19,883 nt of DNA from assembly GCA_934153805.1 (NCBI GenBank), contig CAKPFO010000028.1, positions 1 through 19,883 of the forward strand, written 5' to 3'. Position 1 is the first letter of the stretch. Each line of letters opens with the position of its first letter. Both the position numbers and the translations under genes were made by a program. The notes below the pieces were generated by a model. The model worked only from the letters and a program-made list of their open reading frames with translations, was not told the DNA's origin and made no database searches. The DNA comes from an uncultured Clostridia bacterium (GTDB taxonomy: Bacteria > Bacillota > Clostridia > TANB77 > CAG-508). This document shows, piece by piece, positions 1 through 7,893 of this stretch.

Positions 1-3
1 AAA

Positions 4-38
4 TATTAGCACTAAACTATAAAAATTTAGTGCTAATA
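4..38. terminator. AT-rich hairpin at the left edge, possible terminator
   Basis: A 13-bp perfect inverted repeat (arms 4-16 and 26-38, 9-nt loop) with a short A/T-rich tail. It could end a gene lying left of the window or the minus-strand RhuM fragment at 94-252. The T-run on the plus side starts only several bases after the stem, so it is a weak intrinsic terminator at best. Confidence 0.4.
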
Positions 39-93
39 AATAAAAATTTTTAAGACATTTTCAAAAATGATTGACATGAATTTTTAGAGTGTG

Positions 94-252
94 TTATAAT
101 ATGTTTATATGTTCACTTATTGTAGATTTATCTTTTTCAAATAATTCTGCAATTTTATTAAGTGGTAACCAAATAGTTTCGTCATATAAAAAAGCTTCTA
201 TTTCTATTTTGTTCTTTTCATTTTCGTAAATAATTAAATACCATTTTGTCAA
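94..252 (-). pseudogene. RhuM-family protein, N-terminal fragment
   Basis: Reading the minus strand gives a 52-codon stretch from a TTG at 252 to a TAA at 94-96, bounded upstream by another TAA at 259-261. Its translation contains YLIIYENE, LYDETIWLPLNKIAELFE and KDKSTISEHI. These match the conserved N-terminus of the RhuM family (an acidic strand, then a helix-turn-helix-like segment usually reading 'xxxTVWLTQxQMAELF...STISxHIKNIFxEGEL'). The reading stops after HINIL, where full-length members run on for about 250 more residues, and the following bases do not continue the family pattern. There is no ATG and no well-spaced ribosome binding site. I read it as the remnant of a horizontally mobile RhuM gene rather than a working short protein. 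The family assignment is from memory of its motif. Confidence 0.6.
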
Positions 253-286
253 ATCCTTTTAACCCTAAGCAAATACACCAAAAGAC

Positions 287-315
287 TTGAAATTGTAACA
301 AAAATGTAATATAAT
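287..315 (+). promoter_or_regulatory. Sigma-A-type promoter upstream of a hairpin leader
   Basis: The -35 is TTGAAA (287-292), followed by exactly 17 bases and a consensus -10 TATAAT (310-315). Transcription would begin near 322, just before the hairpin pair at 329-403. A second promoter lies downstream at 417-445, so this one may drive a separate short RNA or a long leader for the surface-protein gene. Confidence 0.65.
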
Positions 316-321
316 AGTAAT

Positions 322-403
322 ATATGGACTACTTAAAATATGGTGGTCAAAAATAAGTTTCCCTAGTGTGTTTTAAGTAGGTATTTTTTATTGTAAAAAA
401 TAC
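322..403 (+). ncRNA. Candidate short structured RNA or leader (two tandem hairpins)
   Basis: Starting about 7 nt after the predicted -10, a perfect 10-bp stem (329-338 with 371-380) closes a 32-nt loop region. It is followed directly by a second perfect 10-bp stem (381-390 with 394-403, loop TTG) rich in T then A. The second hairpin is terminator-like but lacks GC. The last bases of the first stem could also pair weakly beyond the second stem, which would make the two partly exclusive. I do not recognise a known riboswitch core in it. Whether it is a small RNA, an attenuator for the 492-4841 gene or a promoter-region palindrome cannot be settled from one sequence. Confidence 0.35.
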
Positions 404-416
404 TTGAAACAGGCTA

Positions 417-445
417 TTGACTTATATTTAAAAGGATATTAAAAT
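417..445 (+). promoter_or_regulatory. Promoter of the surface-protein gene
   Basis: The -35 TTGACT (417-422), a 17-base spacer and a -10 TAAAAT (440-445) lie about 45 nt upstream of the start codon at 492. An AAGAAGGA ribosome binding site lies at about 475-482. This is the nearest good promoter for the giant gene. Confidence 0.6.
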
Positions 446-491
446 ATATAATATAAGTATATTTTAAACCAAATAAGAAGGATGGTAAAAA

Positions 492-3400
492 ATGAAATTG
501 AAAAATAAGATTTTAAGTTTAAGTATTATCTTTTTAATTTTAACAATGTTAGGAATTAGCTCAAACGCATATGCGGCGACAGCGACATCTCCACTATATC
601 TAGGAATCGAAGAATATCGTAATTCTGGATATGCATATAAAGCTATAAGCAAAGTTATGTGGAAAATAAGTTCATATGATGACGATACAGGAAAAAATGT
701 AAACAAAAACAGAACCATATACTGTATTAAAGCAGGTCCTGGTTTTGGGTCAACAGATATGGGAGGTTCATATGTTGGAGCAACAACTATAAGACCATAT
801 ACTCAATACTTTGACTTTAAAGATAGAGCCTCTATTACAGGAAACTATTTAAACGCAATTCCTAGTGGAGCAAATTATAATTCTCTAGTATGGGTATTAG
901 AGCATTGTTATGTTCCAACTGCTACTGGTGCTGCAGAATATAGAACAAAATTATTAGAAGCAGCCGGAATAAAAAATAGTACTATCAGTGATGACGAAAT
1001 AGATGTAACTCAACAATTAGCAATATGGTATTTTACAAACAATGACAATTACAAAATAACAACAAATACTTTTGCTTTAGATGTTAAAGAGAAAGCAGAT
1101 GCAGCATATACTGCAATTGGTAATAAATTTGCTGATGGTGATAATAGAAACGATGATGCAATTGAACTATTTAATTATTTAATAGATCAAGGTACAGCAA
1201 ATAGTGCTACAACACCAACAGCTACTAAAAATACAAATCCAATTACTCTAAATAAAGCTAATGCAACCTTAACTCAAGAAGGAGCAAACTATATTGTTGG
1301 ACCATTTACAATAACAGCATATGATACTGTAGAATATACATTATCTGCAACACTTTTAAATGGTACAGTAACAATACCATATACAATATTGGATGATAGT
1401 AAAAATACATCAACATTAGAAAATGTTATAGGAAAAGATTTTTATATTTCTATACCAAAAGCTTCATATGTAGAAGGTGCTAAATTTACAATAGAAGCAA
1501 AAACATATCAAACAGCTTTAACATATTGGTCAGTATTAAATGGTCCTACAATAGACCAACCAGTTGTTGAAATAGAGAAAAAGGAAGATTCATATCAAAC
1601 AGATATAACACTTCCAAACATACCAAAAGCAAAGGAATTTGACTTAGCCTTAAGAAAATTTATAACAAAGATAAATGGTACAGATGTAACAGTAAGTAGA
1701 GAGCCAAATATAACAAGTGCTGATTTACAAAATTTAGCTAACAAGGCAACTTCAACAGTTACAAAAACACATACAAAAACACCTTTATTAGTAGAAAATG
1801 GAGATACTGTATTATATACTATTAGAATATATAATGAAGGCGAATTAGATGGATATGCAAAAGAGGTTACAGATTTCTTGCCAGAAGGTCTAGAACTAAA
1901 ATCAGGTAGTTCAATAAATACTGCAAATGGTTGGACAAACCCTTCAGGTGACGGAAAAACTATAGTAACAAATAAACTAGCAACAAGATTACTAAAAGCA
2001 TTTGATGGAACTACTTTAGACTATGCAGATATAGAAATAGAATGTATTGTAAACAAATCGATTACAACATCAAACCAATCATTAAAAAATATAGCAGAAA
2101 TTACAAAAGAGACAGATGAAAATGGTAAAGATATTACAGATAGAGATTCAGTGCCAAATAACTTAACAAATAGTCAAAAACAAAATTATAATCCAGGTTC
2201 ATCAGAACAAGGATGGGGATATGAAGATGATGATGACTATGAAGAATTAATTTTACCAGGAAAAGCATTTGATTTAGCATTAAGAAAATTTATAACAGTA
2301 GTAAATAATAAAGAGTTAAAAAATGCAGACGGAACATATACAAGAGAGCCAGATATTAATCTAACTCCATTAGTAAATAAAACAGCAACAACTGCTAATT
2401 ATAATCATCGTAAAGATCCTGTTGGAGTATCTTTAGGTGATGAAGTTATATATACAATAAGAGTATATAATGAAGGAGACATAGATGGTTATGTTACAGA
2501 AATAACAGACTATTTACCACCACAATTAGAATTTGTAAATGATGAATTTAATGCTAAATATGGTTGGAGTGTTTCAGCAAATGGAAGAGTAGTAAAAACT
2601 ACAATAACATCACCAAAAACAACATATTCAGCAAGTAGAGATGAAATCTATAAAGATAGAACAGCAACCTCAGATAAAGTTTTATTAAAAGCATTTAATG
2701 GAACTACTTTAGATTACATAGAAGTACAAATAAAATGTAAAGTAAAAGAAAATATAGATTTAGACACAGTAATAACTAATATTGCTGAAATAACAGGATT
2801 TACAGATAGCAACAATAATGCTATTACAGATAGAGATTCTGAACAAGATAATGTAATATTACCAATAGATGAAAACTTACCAGATTATAAAGGTAATAAT
2901 TCAAATAAATCTATATTAAATGATAGTAAATATTTCTATAAAGGACAACAAGATGATGACGATTTTGATAAATTAATATTAGAAGAATTTGATTTAGCAT
3001 TAAGAAAATTTATTACAGGTGTAAATGATACAAAAGTAACAAATAGATATCCAGTGTTTACAACTAATAAAGACGAAAATGGTAACTATATTTATAATCA
3101 TACAAAAGAACCTGTATTAGTTGAAACAACAGACTTGGTAGAATATACAATAAGAATATACAATGAAGGAAATATTGCAGGATATGCAAAAGAAGTAAAA
3201 GATAATATTCCAGAAGGTTTAGAGTTTTTACCAGAAAATGATACAAACAAAGACTATAGATGGAAAATGCTAGATGAAGATGGAAATGAAACAACAGATG
3301 TTTCTAAAGCAAAATATATAACAACAGATTATTTATCTAAAGAACAAGAAAGCACAGAAAAAGCAAACTTAATAAATGGATTTAATAAAGAAACAATGGC

Positions 3401-4841
3401 ATCTCCAGAATATAAAGATGTAAAGGTTGTATTTAAAGTAGTAGCACCTAGCACATATGGTAAAATTATAACAAATACAGCAGAAATATCAAAAGATTCA
3501 GATGAAACTGGAAAAGATATAGATGATAAAGATTCTACACCAGATAACAATAACGAAAAAGAAGATGATATTGATAAAGAACATATTAAATTAACTTATT
3601 TTGACTTAGCGTTAAGAAAGTTCATTACTAATATACAAGATAATACAGGTGTAGACAAAATTCCAGTAAATAGAGAACCAGTATTTAGTATAGACAAAAA
3701 TGGAAACTATGTATATACTCATTCTAAAGAACCACTAGATGTTGAAAATGGAAACATAGTAACATATACATTAAGAATATATAATGAAGGAACAATGAAT
3801 GGATATGCTAAACAAGTAAAAGATGATATTCCAGATGGATTAGAATTTTTACCAGAAAATGATATAAATAAAGAGTATAGATGGAAAATGCTAGATAAAG
3901 ATGGAAACGAAACAACAGATGTTTCTAAAGCAGTTTCTATTGTAACAGATTATTTATCTAAAGAACAAGCAGATGCTACAAATAGAGACAACTTGTTATT
4001 AGCATTTGACCAAAAACAAATGCAAGAACCAGACCATAGAGATATAAAAATAGCATTTAAAGTTACAGAACCAAATACATCAGACAGAATAATAATAAAC
4101 TATGCACAAATATCAGATGATTCTGATGAAAAAGGAAAAGATGTAGTAGATAAAGATTCTACTCCAGATAAATGGATAGATGGAGAAGATGACCAAGATA
4201 TAGAAAAAATTAAAGTAAAATATTTTGACTTGGCATTAAGAAAATGGGTAACACAAGCTATTGTTATAGAAAATGGAAAACAAACTGTAACAGAAACTGG
4301 ACATAAAGCTGAAGATGACCCTGAGCAAGTTGTTAAAGTAGAAATAGAAAAGAGCAAAATAAACAAAATTGTAGTTAAATTTAGATATAAAATAAGAGTT
4401 ACAAATGAAGGAGAAATAGCTGGATATGCAAAAGAAGTTTCAGACTATATCCCAGATGGCCTAAAATTTGTTCAAACTGATAATCCAGATTGGAAACAAG
4501 TAGATGGTAAAATTGTAACAGAAAAATTGAAAGATACATTATTACAACCAGGAGAAAGTGCAGAAGTAGAAGTATTATTGACATGGATAAATGGAAATGA
4601 TAATTTAGGATTAAAGGTAAATGTTGCAGAAATAAGTAAAGACTACAATGATAGTCATACACCAGATATAGATTCTACACCAAACAATAAAAAAGATGGT
4701 GAAGATGATATAGATGATGCACCAGTAATTCTTACAGTAAAAACAGGAGAAATATTTAATACTCAAAATATGATACTAGGAGTTGCAACATTAACAATTA
4801 TTTCTGCCGGAATAGTATTAATTAAAAAATATGTATTATAA
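492..4841 (+). CDS. Giant thioester-domain surface adhesin with five Lys/Asn repeat domains
   Basis: A 1449-residue secreted surface protein. Residues 1-28 are a signal peptide ending ...SNAYA/AT. Residues about 35-235 look like a Cys-Gln thioester domain: Cys78 in TIYCIK and Gln175 in QQLAIW fit the [YFL]C and [TQ]QxA(hydrophobic)W motifs of covalent-bond-forming adhesins. A linking beta domain (about 250-375) is followed by five repeats of roughly 150-240 residues, each opening with FDLALRK[FW][IV]T at residues 383, 593, 833, 1037 and 1245. Each ends N-x-A-[EQ]-I-[ST] and then an Asp-rich DxDS segment. A VKTGE motif (1416-1420), a hydrophobic segment and KK at the C-terminus resemble a sortase signal without its proline. 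In each repeat a Lys near the start, a Glu in YNEG or TNEG, and an Asn near the end are conserved, as expected for an intramolecular isopeptide fold. Predicted role is covalent attachment to a host or neighbour surface; thioester and isopeptide chemistry are inferred from motifs. Confidence 0.8.
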   Translation: MKLKNKILSLSIIFLILTMLGISSNAYAATATSPLYLGIEEYRNSGYAYKAISKVMWKISSYDDDTGKNVNKNRTIYCIKAGPGFGSTDMGGSYVGATTIRPYTQYFDFKDRASITGNYLNAIPSGANYNSLVWVLEHCYVPTATGAAEYRTKLLEAAGIKNSTISDDEIDVTQQLAIWYFTNNDNYKITTNTFALDVKEKADAAYTAIGNKFADGDNRNDDAIELFNYLIDQGTANSATTPTATKNTNPITLNKANATLTQEGANYIVGPFTITAYDTVEYTLSATLLNGTVTIPYTILDDSKNTSTLENVIGKDFYISIPKASYVEGAKFTIEAKTYQTALTYWSVLNGPTIDQPVVEIEKKEDSYQTDITLPNIPKAKEFDLALRKFITKINGTDVTVSREPNITSADLQNLANKATSTVTKTHTKTPLLVENGDTVLYTIRIYNEGELDGYAKEVTDFLPEGLELKSGSSINTANGWTNPSGDGKTIVTNKLATRLLKAFDGTTLDYADIEIECIVNKSITTSNQSLKNIAEITKETDENGKDITDRDSVPNNLTNSQKQNYNPGSSEQGWGYEDDDDYEELILPGKAFDLALRKFITVVNNKELKNADGTYTREPDINLTPLVNKTATTANYNHRKDPVGVSLGDEVIYTIRVYNEGDIDGYVTEITDYLPPQLEFVNDEFNAKYGWSVSANGRVVKTTITSPKTTYSASRDEIYKDRTATSDKVLLKAFNGTTLDYIEVQIKCKVKENIDLDTVITNIAEITGFTDSNNNAITDRDSEQDNVILPIDENLPDYKGNNSNKSILNDSKYFYKGQQDDDDFDKLILEEFDLALRKFITGVNDTKVTNRYPVFTTNKDENGNYIYNHTKEPVLVETTDLVEYTIRIYNEGNIAGYAKEVKDNIPEGLEFLPENDTNKDYRWKMLDEDGNETTDVSKAKYITTDYLSKEQESTEKANLINGFNKETMASPEYKDVKVVFKVVAPSTYGKIITNTAEISKDSDETGKDIDDKDSTPDNNNEKEDDIDKEHIKLTYFDLALRKFITNIQDNTGVDKIPVNREPVFSIDKNGNYVYTHSKEPLDVENGNIVTYTLRIYNEGTMNGYAKQVKDDIPDGLEFLPENDINKEYRWKMLDKDGNETTDVSKAVSIVTDYLSKEQADATNRDNLLLAFDQKQMQEPDHRDIKIAFKVTEPNTSDRIIINYAQISDDSDEKGKDVVDKDSTPDKWIDGEDDQDIEKIKVKYFDLALRKWVTQAIVIENGKQTVTETGHKAEDDPEQVVKVEIEKSKINKIVVKFRYKIRVTNEGEIAGYAKEVSDYIPDGLKFVQTDNPDWKQVDGKIVTEKLKDTLLQPGESAEVEVLLTWINGNDNLGLKVNVAEISKDYNDSHTPDIDSTPNNKKDGEDDIDDAPVILTVKTGEIFNTQNMILGVATLTIISAGIVLIKKYVL
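1638..4688 (+). repeat. Five tandem coding repeats (FDLALRKFIT units)
   Basis: Repeat starts are at nucleotides 1638, 2268, 2988, 3600 and 4224. Conserved points in every unit are FDLALRK, R[IV]xNEG, GY[AV]xE/Q[VI], L[PE]xGLEF-like strands and NxAEI followed by an Asp-rich DxDSxPDN-like end. Units 1 and 2 also share LLKAFxGTTLDY. The unit ends form short acidic linkers (for example DDDD at about 2228 and 2956). Confidence 0.85.
3180..3970 (+). repeat. Recently duplicated segment between repeats 3 and 4
   Basis: The 170-nt blocks 3180-3349 and 3801-3970 (offset 621) encode 57 residues that agree at about 47 positions, including RWKMLD, DGNETTDVSKA and TDYLSKEQ. They are also very similar at the DNA level. 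Repeats 1, 2 and 5 lack this insert, so units 3 and 4 are the youngest pair. Confidence 0.75.
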
Positions 4842-4849
4842 TATATAAC

Positions 4850-4879
4850 AAAAATGTGGAATTTTTTTCCACATTTTTT
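4850..4879 (+). terminator. Rho-independent terminator after the surface protein
   Basis: A 10-bp stem (4850-4859 with 4869-4878) with core TGTGG/CCACA and a T-run running out of the 3' arm. It lies 8 nt after the stop codon. Confidence 0.75.
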
Positions 4880-4880
4880 G

Positions 4881-4909
4881 TTTACTTTAAATACTTGTTA
4901 TGATATAAT
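4881..4909 (+). promoter_or_regulatory. Extended -10 promoter for the Ig-like membrane protein
   Basis: The -35 TTTACT (4881-4886), a 17-base spacer and TGATATAAT (4901-4909) give an extended -10 element. It sits immediately behind the upstream terminator and about 47 nt before the start at 4956. Confidence 0.65.
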
Positions 4910-4955
4910 TTTTGCGTATATAAAGGTTACGTATGAGAAAGGAATTTGAGAGAGT

Positions 4956-5882
4956 ATGAATCAAATATTATATGTAGAAAAATCTAAGAAAAAGGGTGAA
5001 CCTTTAGAGATAAAAACAATAGTAAAAATATTCGCTATTATTATAATTGTTTTTGGTGTAATTATGATAGGCAAAGGAGCGTATTCAATATATAAAAATA
5101 GTGCTAATGGTGGAACAAATAATATTCCATTAGTTACAACATCACAAACGAATAATAAATTAGTAATAAATGTTAAACATGATAAAGCAATTAATAAAAT
5201 AGTATATTCATGGAATGATGAGCAAGAAACTACACTACAAGGAAGAGGTCAAAGTGAAATTTCAGAGACAATAACAATACCTGTTGGAACTAATACACTA
5301 CATTTAAAAGTAATAGATATTAAAGGAAAAACAGCGACAACTACTAAAGAATTTACTATATCAGATGAAGACTTAACAGAACCAGAAATAGAATTTGTTA
5401 TAGAAAATTCTAAGGTAAAGATAGTTGCAAAAGATGAAACTGAGCTTAAGTATATAATGTATCATTGGAACAATGAAGATGATACGGTAGTAGAAGCAAG
5501 AGAGGATTCGCCAAAACAAATAGAAGAGAAAATATCAATACTAAAAGGTGAAAATACATTAACAATTGTGGCAGTAGATAAATCAGGAAATGAAACTACA
5601 AAAACACAAGTGTTTAAAGGAGCAACAAAGCCAACTATCGAGGTACAACAAGAAAATAGTGAATTAGTCATAAAAATAAAAGATGAAGAAAACATACAAA
5701 AAATAGAAATAGATTTAAATGGCCAATTTTATTCAACAGATTCAGAAAACACAAATACACCATTAAATATGAAAGAAGTAGAAATAAGACAACCATTACC
5801 AAGTGGAACAAATACTATAACAATTACTGCTTATAACACCAATGGATTGTCAGAAAAAATAACAAAAGAGGTTATTATATAA
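4956..5882 (+). CDS. Single-pass membrane protein with three Ig-like repeats
   Basis: A 308-residue protein I do not recognise by name. Residues 1-20 are basic and cytoplasmic. Residues about 22-42 form one hydrophobic transmembrane helix (a signal anchor, with no clear cleavage site). The rest should lie outside the cell. Three beta-rich repeats follow at about 63-136, 142-222 and 225-308. Each contains an 'I.KI.Y.WN' or 'IQKIEIDLN' strand and ends with '[PKS]xGxNTLxxxxxDxxG' and a closing 'TTKxF' or 'KITKEV' strand, a bacterial Ig-like arrangement (about 25-30% alike by eye). The start is the ATG at 4956 behind GAAAGGA; the upstream ATG at 4933 is out of frame and stops at once. It follows the giant adhesin but has its own promoter and a terminator between them. 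A role in wall binding or adhesion is likely but unproven. Confidence 0.75.
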   Translation: MNQILYVEKSKKKGEPLEIKTIVKIFAIIIIVFGVIMIGKGAYSIYKNSANGGTNNIPLVTTSQTNNKLVINVKHDKAINKIVYSWNDEQETTLQGRGQSEISETITIPVGTNTLHLKVIDIKGKTATTTKEFTISDEDLTEPEIEFVIENSKVKIVAKDETELKYIMYHWNNEDDTVVEAREDSPKQIEEKISILKGENTLTIVAVDKSGNETTKTQVFKGATKPTIEVQQENSELVIKIKDEENIQKIEIDLNGQFYSTDSENTNTPLNMKEVEIRQPLPSGTNTITITAYNTNGLSEKITKEVII

Positions 5883-5893
5883 CAAGAAGATAA

Positions 5894-5929
5894 AATTGAG
5901 AAATAATTTGTAATAATTATTTCTCAATT
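5894..5929. terminator. Hairpin after the Ig-like protein gene
   Basis: A perfect 15-bp inverted repeat (5894-5908 with 5915-5929) with a 6-nt loop, 11 nt after the stop codon. No clear T-run follows, so termination efficiency is uncertain; it may be a 3'-end stabilising hairpin. Confidence 0.5.
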
Positions 5930-5963
5930 AGACTATATACAATAGGAAGGAAAATAGCAAAAT

Positions 5964-6755
5964 ATGCAAATTATATATATGCTAATACTAATTGCCATCT
6001 ATTCATTTGGTGGATGGGTATTAGAAACTACATACAAAAGTATATTACAAAAACAATTTGTTAATAGTGGATTTTTAGTAGGACCAATTTGCCCTATATA
6101 TGGACTTGGTGCATTAATAATGATAATATGTCTTGGCTGGCTAAAAGGAAAACCATTATTACTATTTTTAGTGGCATTTGTGATTTTATCAATATGGGAA
6201 TACATAGTAGGTTTTTTATTGGAAAAAATATTTAAAACAAAATATTGGGATTATTCAAATTTAAAATTTAACATACATGGAAGAGTGTGCTTAAAAAATT
6301 CTATATATTGGGGAATATTAGGAGTTATATTTATACAATATATACATCCATTTGTGGAAAGCATAGTATTTAAAATACCAGAAAATGTAGCAACTATTGC
6401 ATGTATAATAATATATATATTGCTTGCTATAGATAGCATAATTAGTATAGTAACAATATCAAAATTGTCAGATGCAGTTAATAAAATAGATGAATTAAAA
6501 GAAAAAATAAAAGAAGCTTTAGAAGAGTTAAAATTTCTTACTGCAAATGCTTCAAACAAAATTAAGAAAGACAATATAGAAAAACTAATACATGAATTAA
6601 GCATGAAAGAAGAAAGACTACGATTACGAATGTATAGAAAAATAAGAAGATTGAAACTAGCATTTCCTACTATGAAATCAGAAGGAATAAGTCAGTTTTT
6701 AAATCAAAAGGTAGATTTTGAAACACTTAAGAAAAGAATAAAAAAGGGAAACTAA
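5964..6755 (+). CDS. Putative ABC-transporter type IV (CmpB-like) membrane protein
   Basis: A 263-residue polytopic membrane protein. The N-terminal two thirds carry about four to five hydrophobic helices and the signatures of the 'putative ABC-transporter type IV' (CmpB-like) family: GGWVLETTYKSI at about 12-23, VNSGFLVGPICPIYGLGAL at about 33-51, an EYIVGFLLEK segment, WDYS at about 93-96 and a GRVCLKNSIYWG segment. The last 95 residues are a charged coiled coil (EELKEKIKEALEEL..., then KEERLRLRMYRKIRRLKLAFP). The biochemical role of the family is not established, despite its transporter name. The start at 5964 has AGGAAGG 13 nt upstream, a long spacing; Met6 would be no better. The stop is 9 nt from the next gene, a diguanylate cyclase, so the two are almost certainly co-transcribed. 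Confidence 0.75.
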   Translation: MQIIYMLILIAIYSFGGWVLETTYKSILQKQFVNSGFLVGPICPIYGLGALIMIICLGWLKGKPLLLFLVAFVILSIWEYIVGFLLEKIFKTKYWDYSNLKFNIHGRVCLKNSIYWGILGVIFIQYIHPFVESIVFKIPENVATIACIIIYILLAIDSIISIVTISKLSDAVNKIDELKEKIKEALEELKFLTANASNKIKKDNIEKLIHELSMKEERLRLRMYRKIRRLKLAFPTMKSEGISQFLNQKVDFETLKKRIKKGN

Positions 6756-6764
6756 GGTGAGAGT

Positions 6765-7691
6765 ATGATACAAGAAATTTATTTAATAGATAATGATAAT
6801 GAACTACAAGAAAAATTGAATAAGATATTTGCACAAGAAAGAGATTATAAATTCACTAGAGTAAATACAGCAAATATAGATGTGGCGTTAAAAAACATAC
6901 CATCGTTAATTATATTAAATGAACAAGATGATGATGCTTTAGAAACTTGTAATAAAATAAAAAGTGATGAAGATAATACAATGACACCTATAATAGTAAT
7001 AACGTCTAAAAAAGAACATGAAAGAAAATTACAAATGCTAAAATTAGGAGTAGCACATTATATTATAAAACCGATAGATGAAGAATATTTGTATTATACA
7101 ATAAAAAACATATTAACATTATTGTATTTAAATAGAAGAATAAGCCCACTTACAGGCTTGCCAGGAAATGTACAAATACAAGCAGAAATAAAAAAACGTC
7201 TAGCTAATAAGGAAAATTTTGCAATGATGTATTTAGACTTGGACAATTTTAAAGCCTATAATGATGTATATGGATTTTTAAAAGGTGATGAAATTATAAA
7301 GTTTACATCAAAGGTAATTTTAAAAAATGTTCATACTCAAGAATATGAAGATAGTTTTGTAGGACATATAGGAGGAGATGATTTTGTAGCAATTATTTCT
7401 AATAGAGACTCCGAAGAAATATGCCAAAATATAATAGCTGATTTTGATGAAAATGTAAAAAGATACTACACAAAAGAAGATGTTGCAAAAGGATATATAG
7501 ATGTTGCAAATAGAAAGGGAATAATAGAACAGTTTCCACTAACATCTATTTCCATAGCAGTAGTAGAAGTTGATAGCAATAAGTTTAGCTCTGCACTAGA
7601 AATAGGAGAGGTTGGAGCAAGTGTAAAACATTTAGCAAAAACAATATTAGGTAGTACATATGTAATTGATAGAAGAAAAAATTTTAATTAA
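6765..7691 (+). CDS. Diguanylate cyclase with degenerate receiver domain (REC-GGDEF)
   Basis: A 308-residue cytoplasmic two-domain protein. Residues about 3-115 form a response-regulator receiver fold: acidic D9/D11, conserved KP at 102-103 and S81 near the switch position. The phosphoacceptor Asp expected after the third strand is N52 (LIILNEQ). Residues about 128-303 are a GGDEF domain with DLDNFKAYND (158-167, metal and substrate residues), GDE at 174-176 and the active-site loop GGDDF at 203-207, an allowed variant. The RxxD inhibitory site normally placed just before the loop is absent. It should make cyclic di-GMP from two GTP if active, but the receiver is unlikely to be controlled by Asp phosphorylation. 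The start is supported by AAGGTGAG about 6 nt upstream. The partner gene is the CmpB-like membrane protein, and a terminator follows directly. Confidence 0.85.
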   Translation: MIQEIYLIDNDNELQEKLNKIFAQERDYKFTRVNTANIDVALKNIPSLIILNEQDDDALETCNKIKSDEDNTMTPIIVITSKKEHERKLQMLKLGVAHYIIKPIDEEYLYYTIKNILTLLYLNRRISPLTGLPGNVQIQAEIKKRLANKENFAMMYLDLDNFKAYNDVYGFLKGDEIIKFTSKVILKNVHTQEYEDSFVGHIGGDDFVAIISNRDSEEICQNIIADFDENVKRYYTKEDVAKGYIDVANRKGIIEQFPLTSISIAVVEVDSNKFSSALEIGEVGASVKHLAKTILGSTYVIDRRKNFN

Positions 7692-7693
7692 GT

Positions 7694-7727
7694 TGCTAAA
7701 TTTTACAAATTTAGCACTTTTAATTTT
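7694..7727 (+). terminator. Terminator after the diguanylate cyclase gene
   Basis: A 10-bp stem (7694-7703 with 7707-7716), loop TAC, followed by a T-rich tail CTTTTAATTTT. It starts 2 nt after the stop codon. Confidence 0.7.
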
Positions 7728-7893
7728 ATATAATTATATTGAAAGATTTATAGTATGATAACTTTTAATAGAAGAATATGGCAGAAATTAGATTTTTTAT
7801 AGAAAAATCTTTGTGCAATATAAAAAAACTTAGTAGTATGTTATAAATAAAAAATGCTAAAGTTAGAAAAATATGAAAGGACTAAAACAAAAA

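Noticed and set aside
322..403. A cyclic di-GMP riboswitch controlling the adhesin
   Set aside because: The location is attractive and a cyclase is nearby, but none of the conserved cyclic di-GMP-I or -II aptamer sequences is present.
492..4841. Several open frames on the minus strand inside the adhesin gene
   Set aside because: They mirror the repetitive coding sequence, have low-complexity translations and no ribosome binding sites.
7755..7802. A 15-codon ORF (MITFNRRIWQKLDFL) between the cyclase gene and era
   Set aside because: It vaguely recalls the start of RodA-type proteins but has no ribosome binding site and nothing continues it; too short to support.
7790..7847. Hairpin (7790-7810) and TGTTATAAA before era as a regulated promoter
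   Set aside because: The -10-like element has no -35 at a suitable distance and the hairpin is A/T only; background chance is high here.
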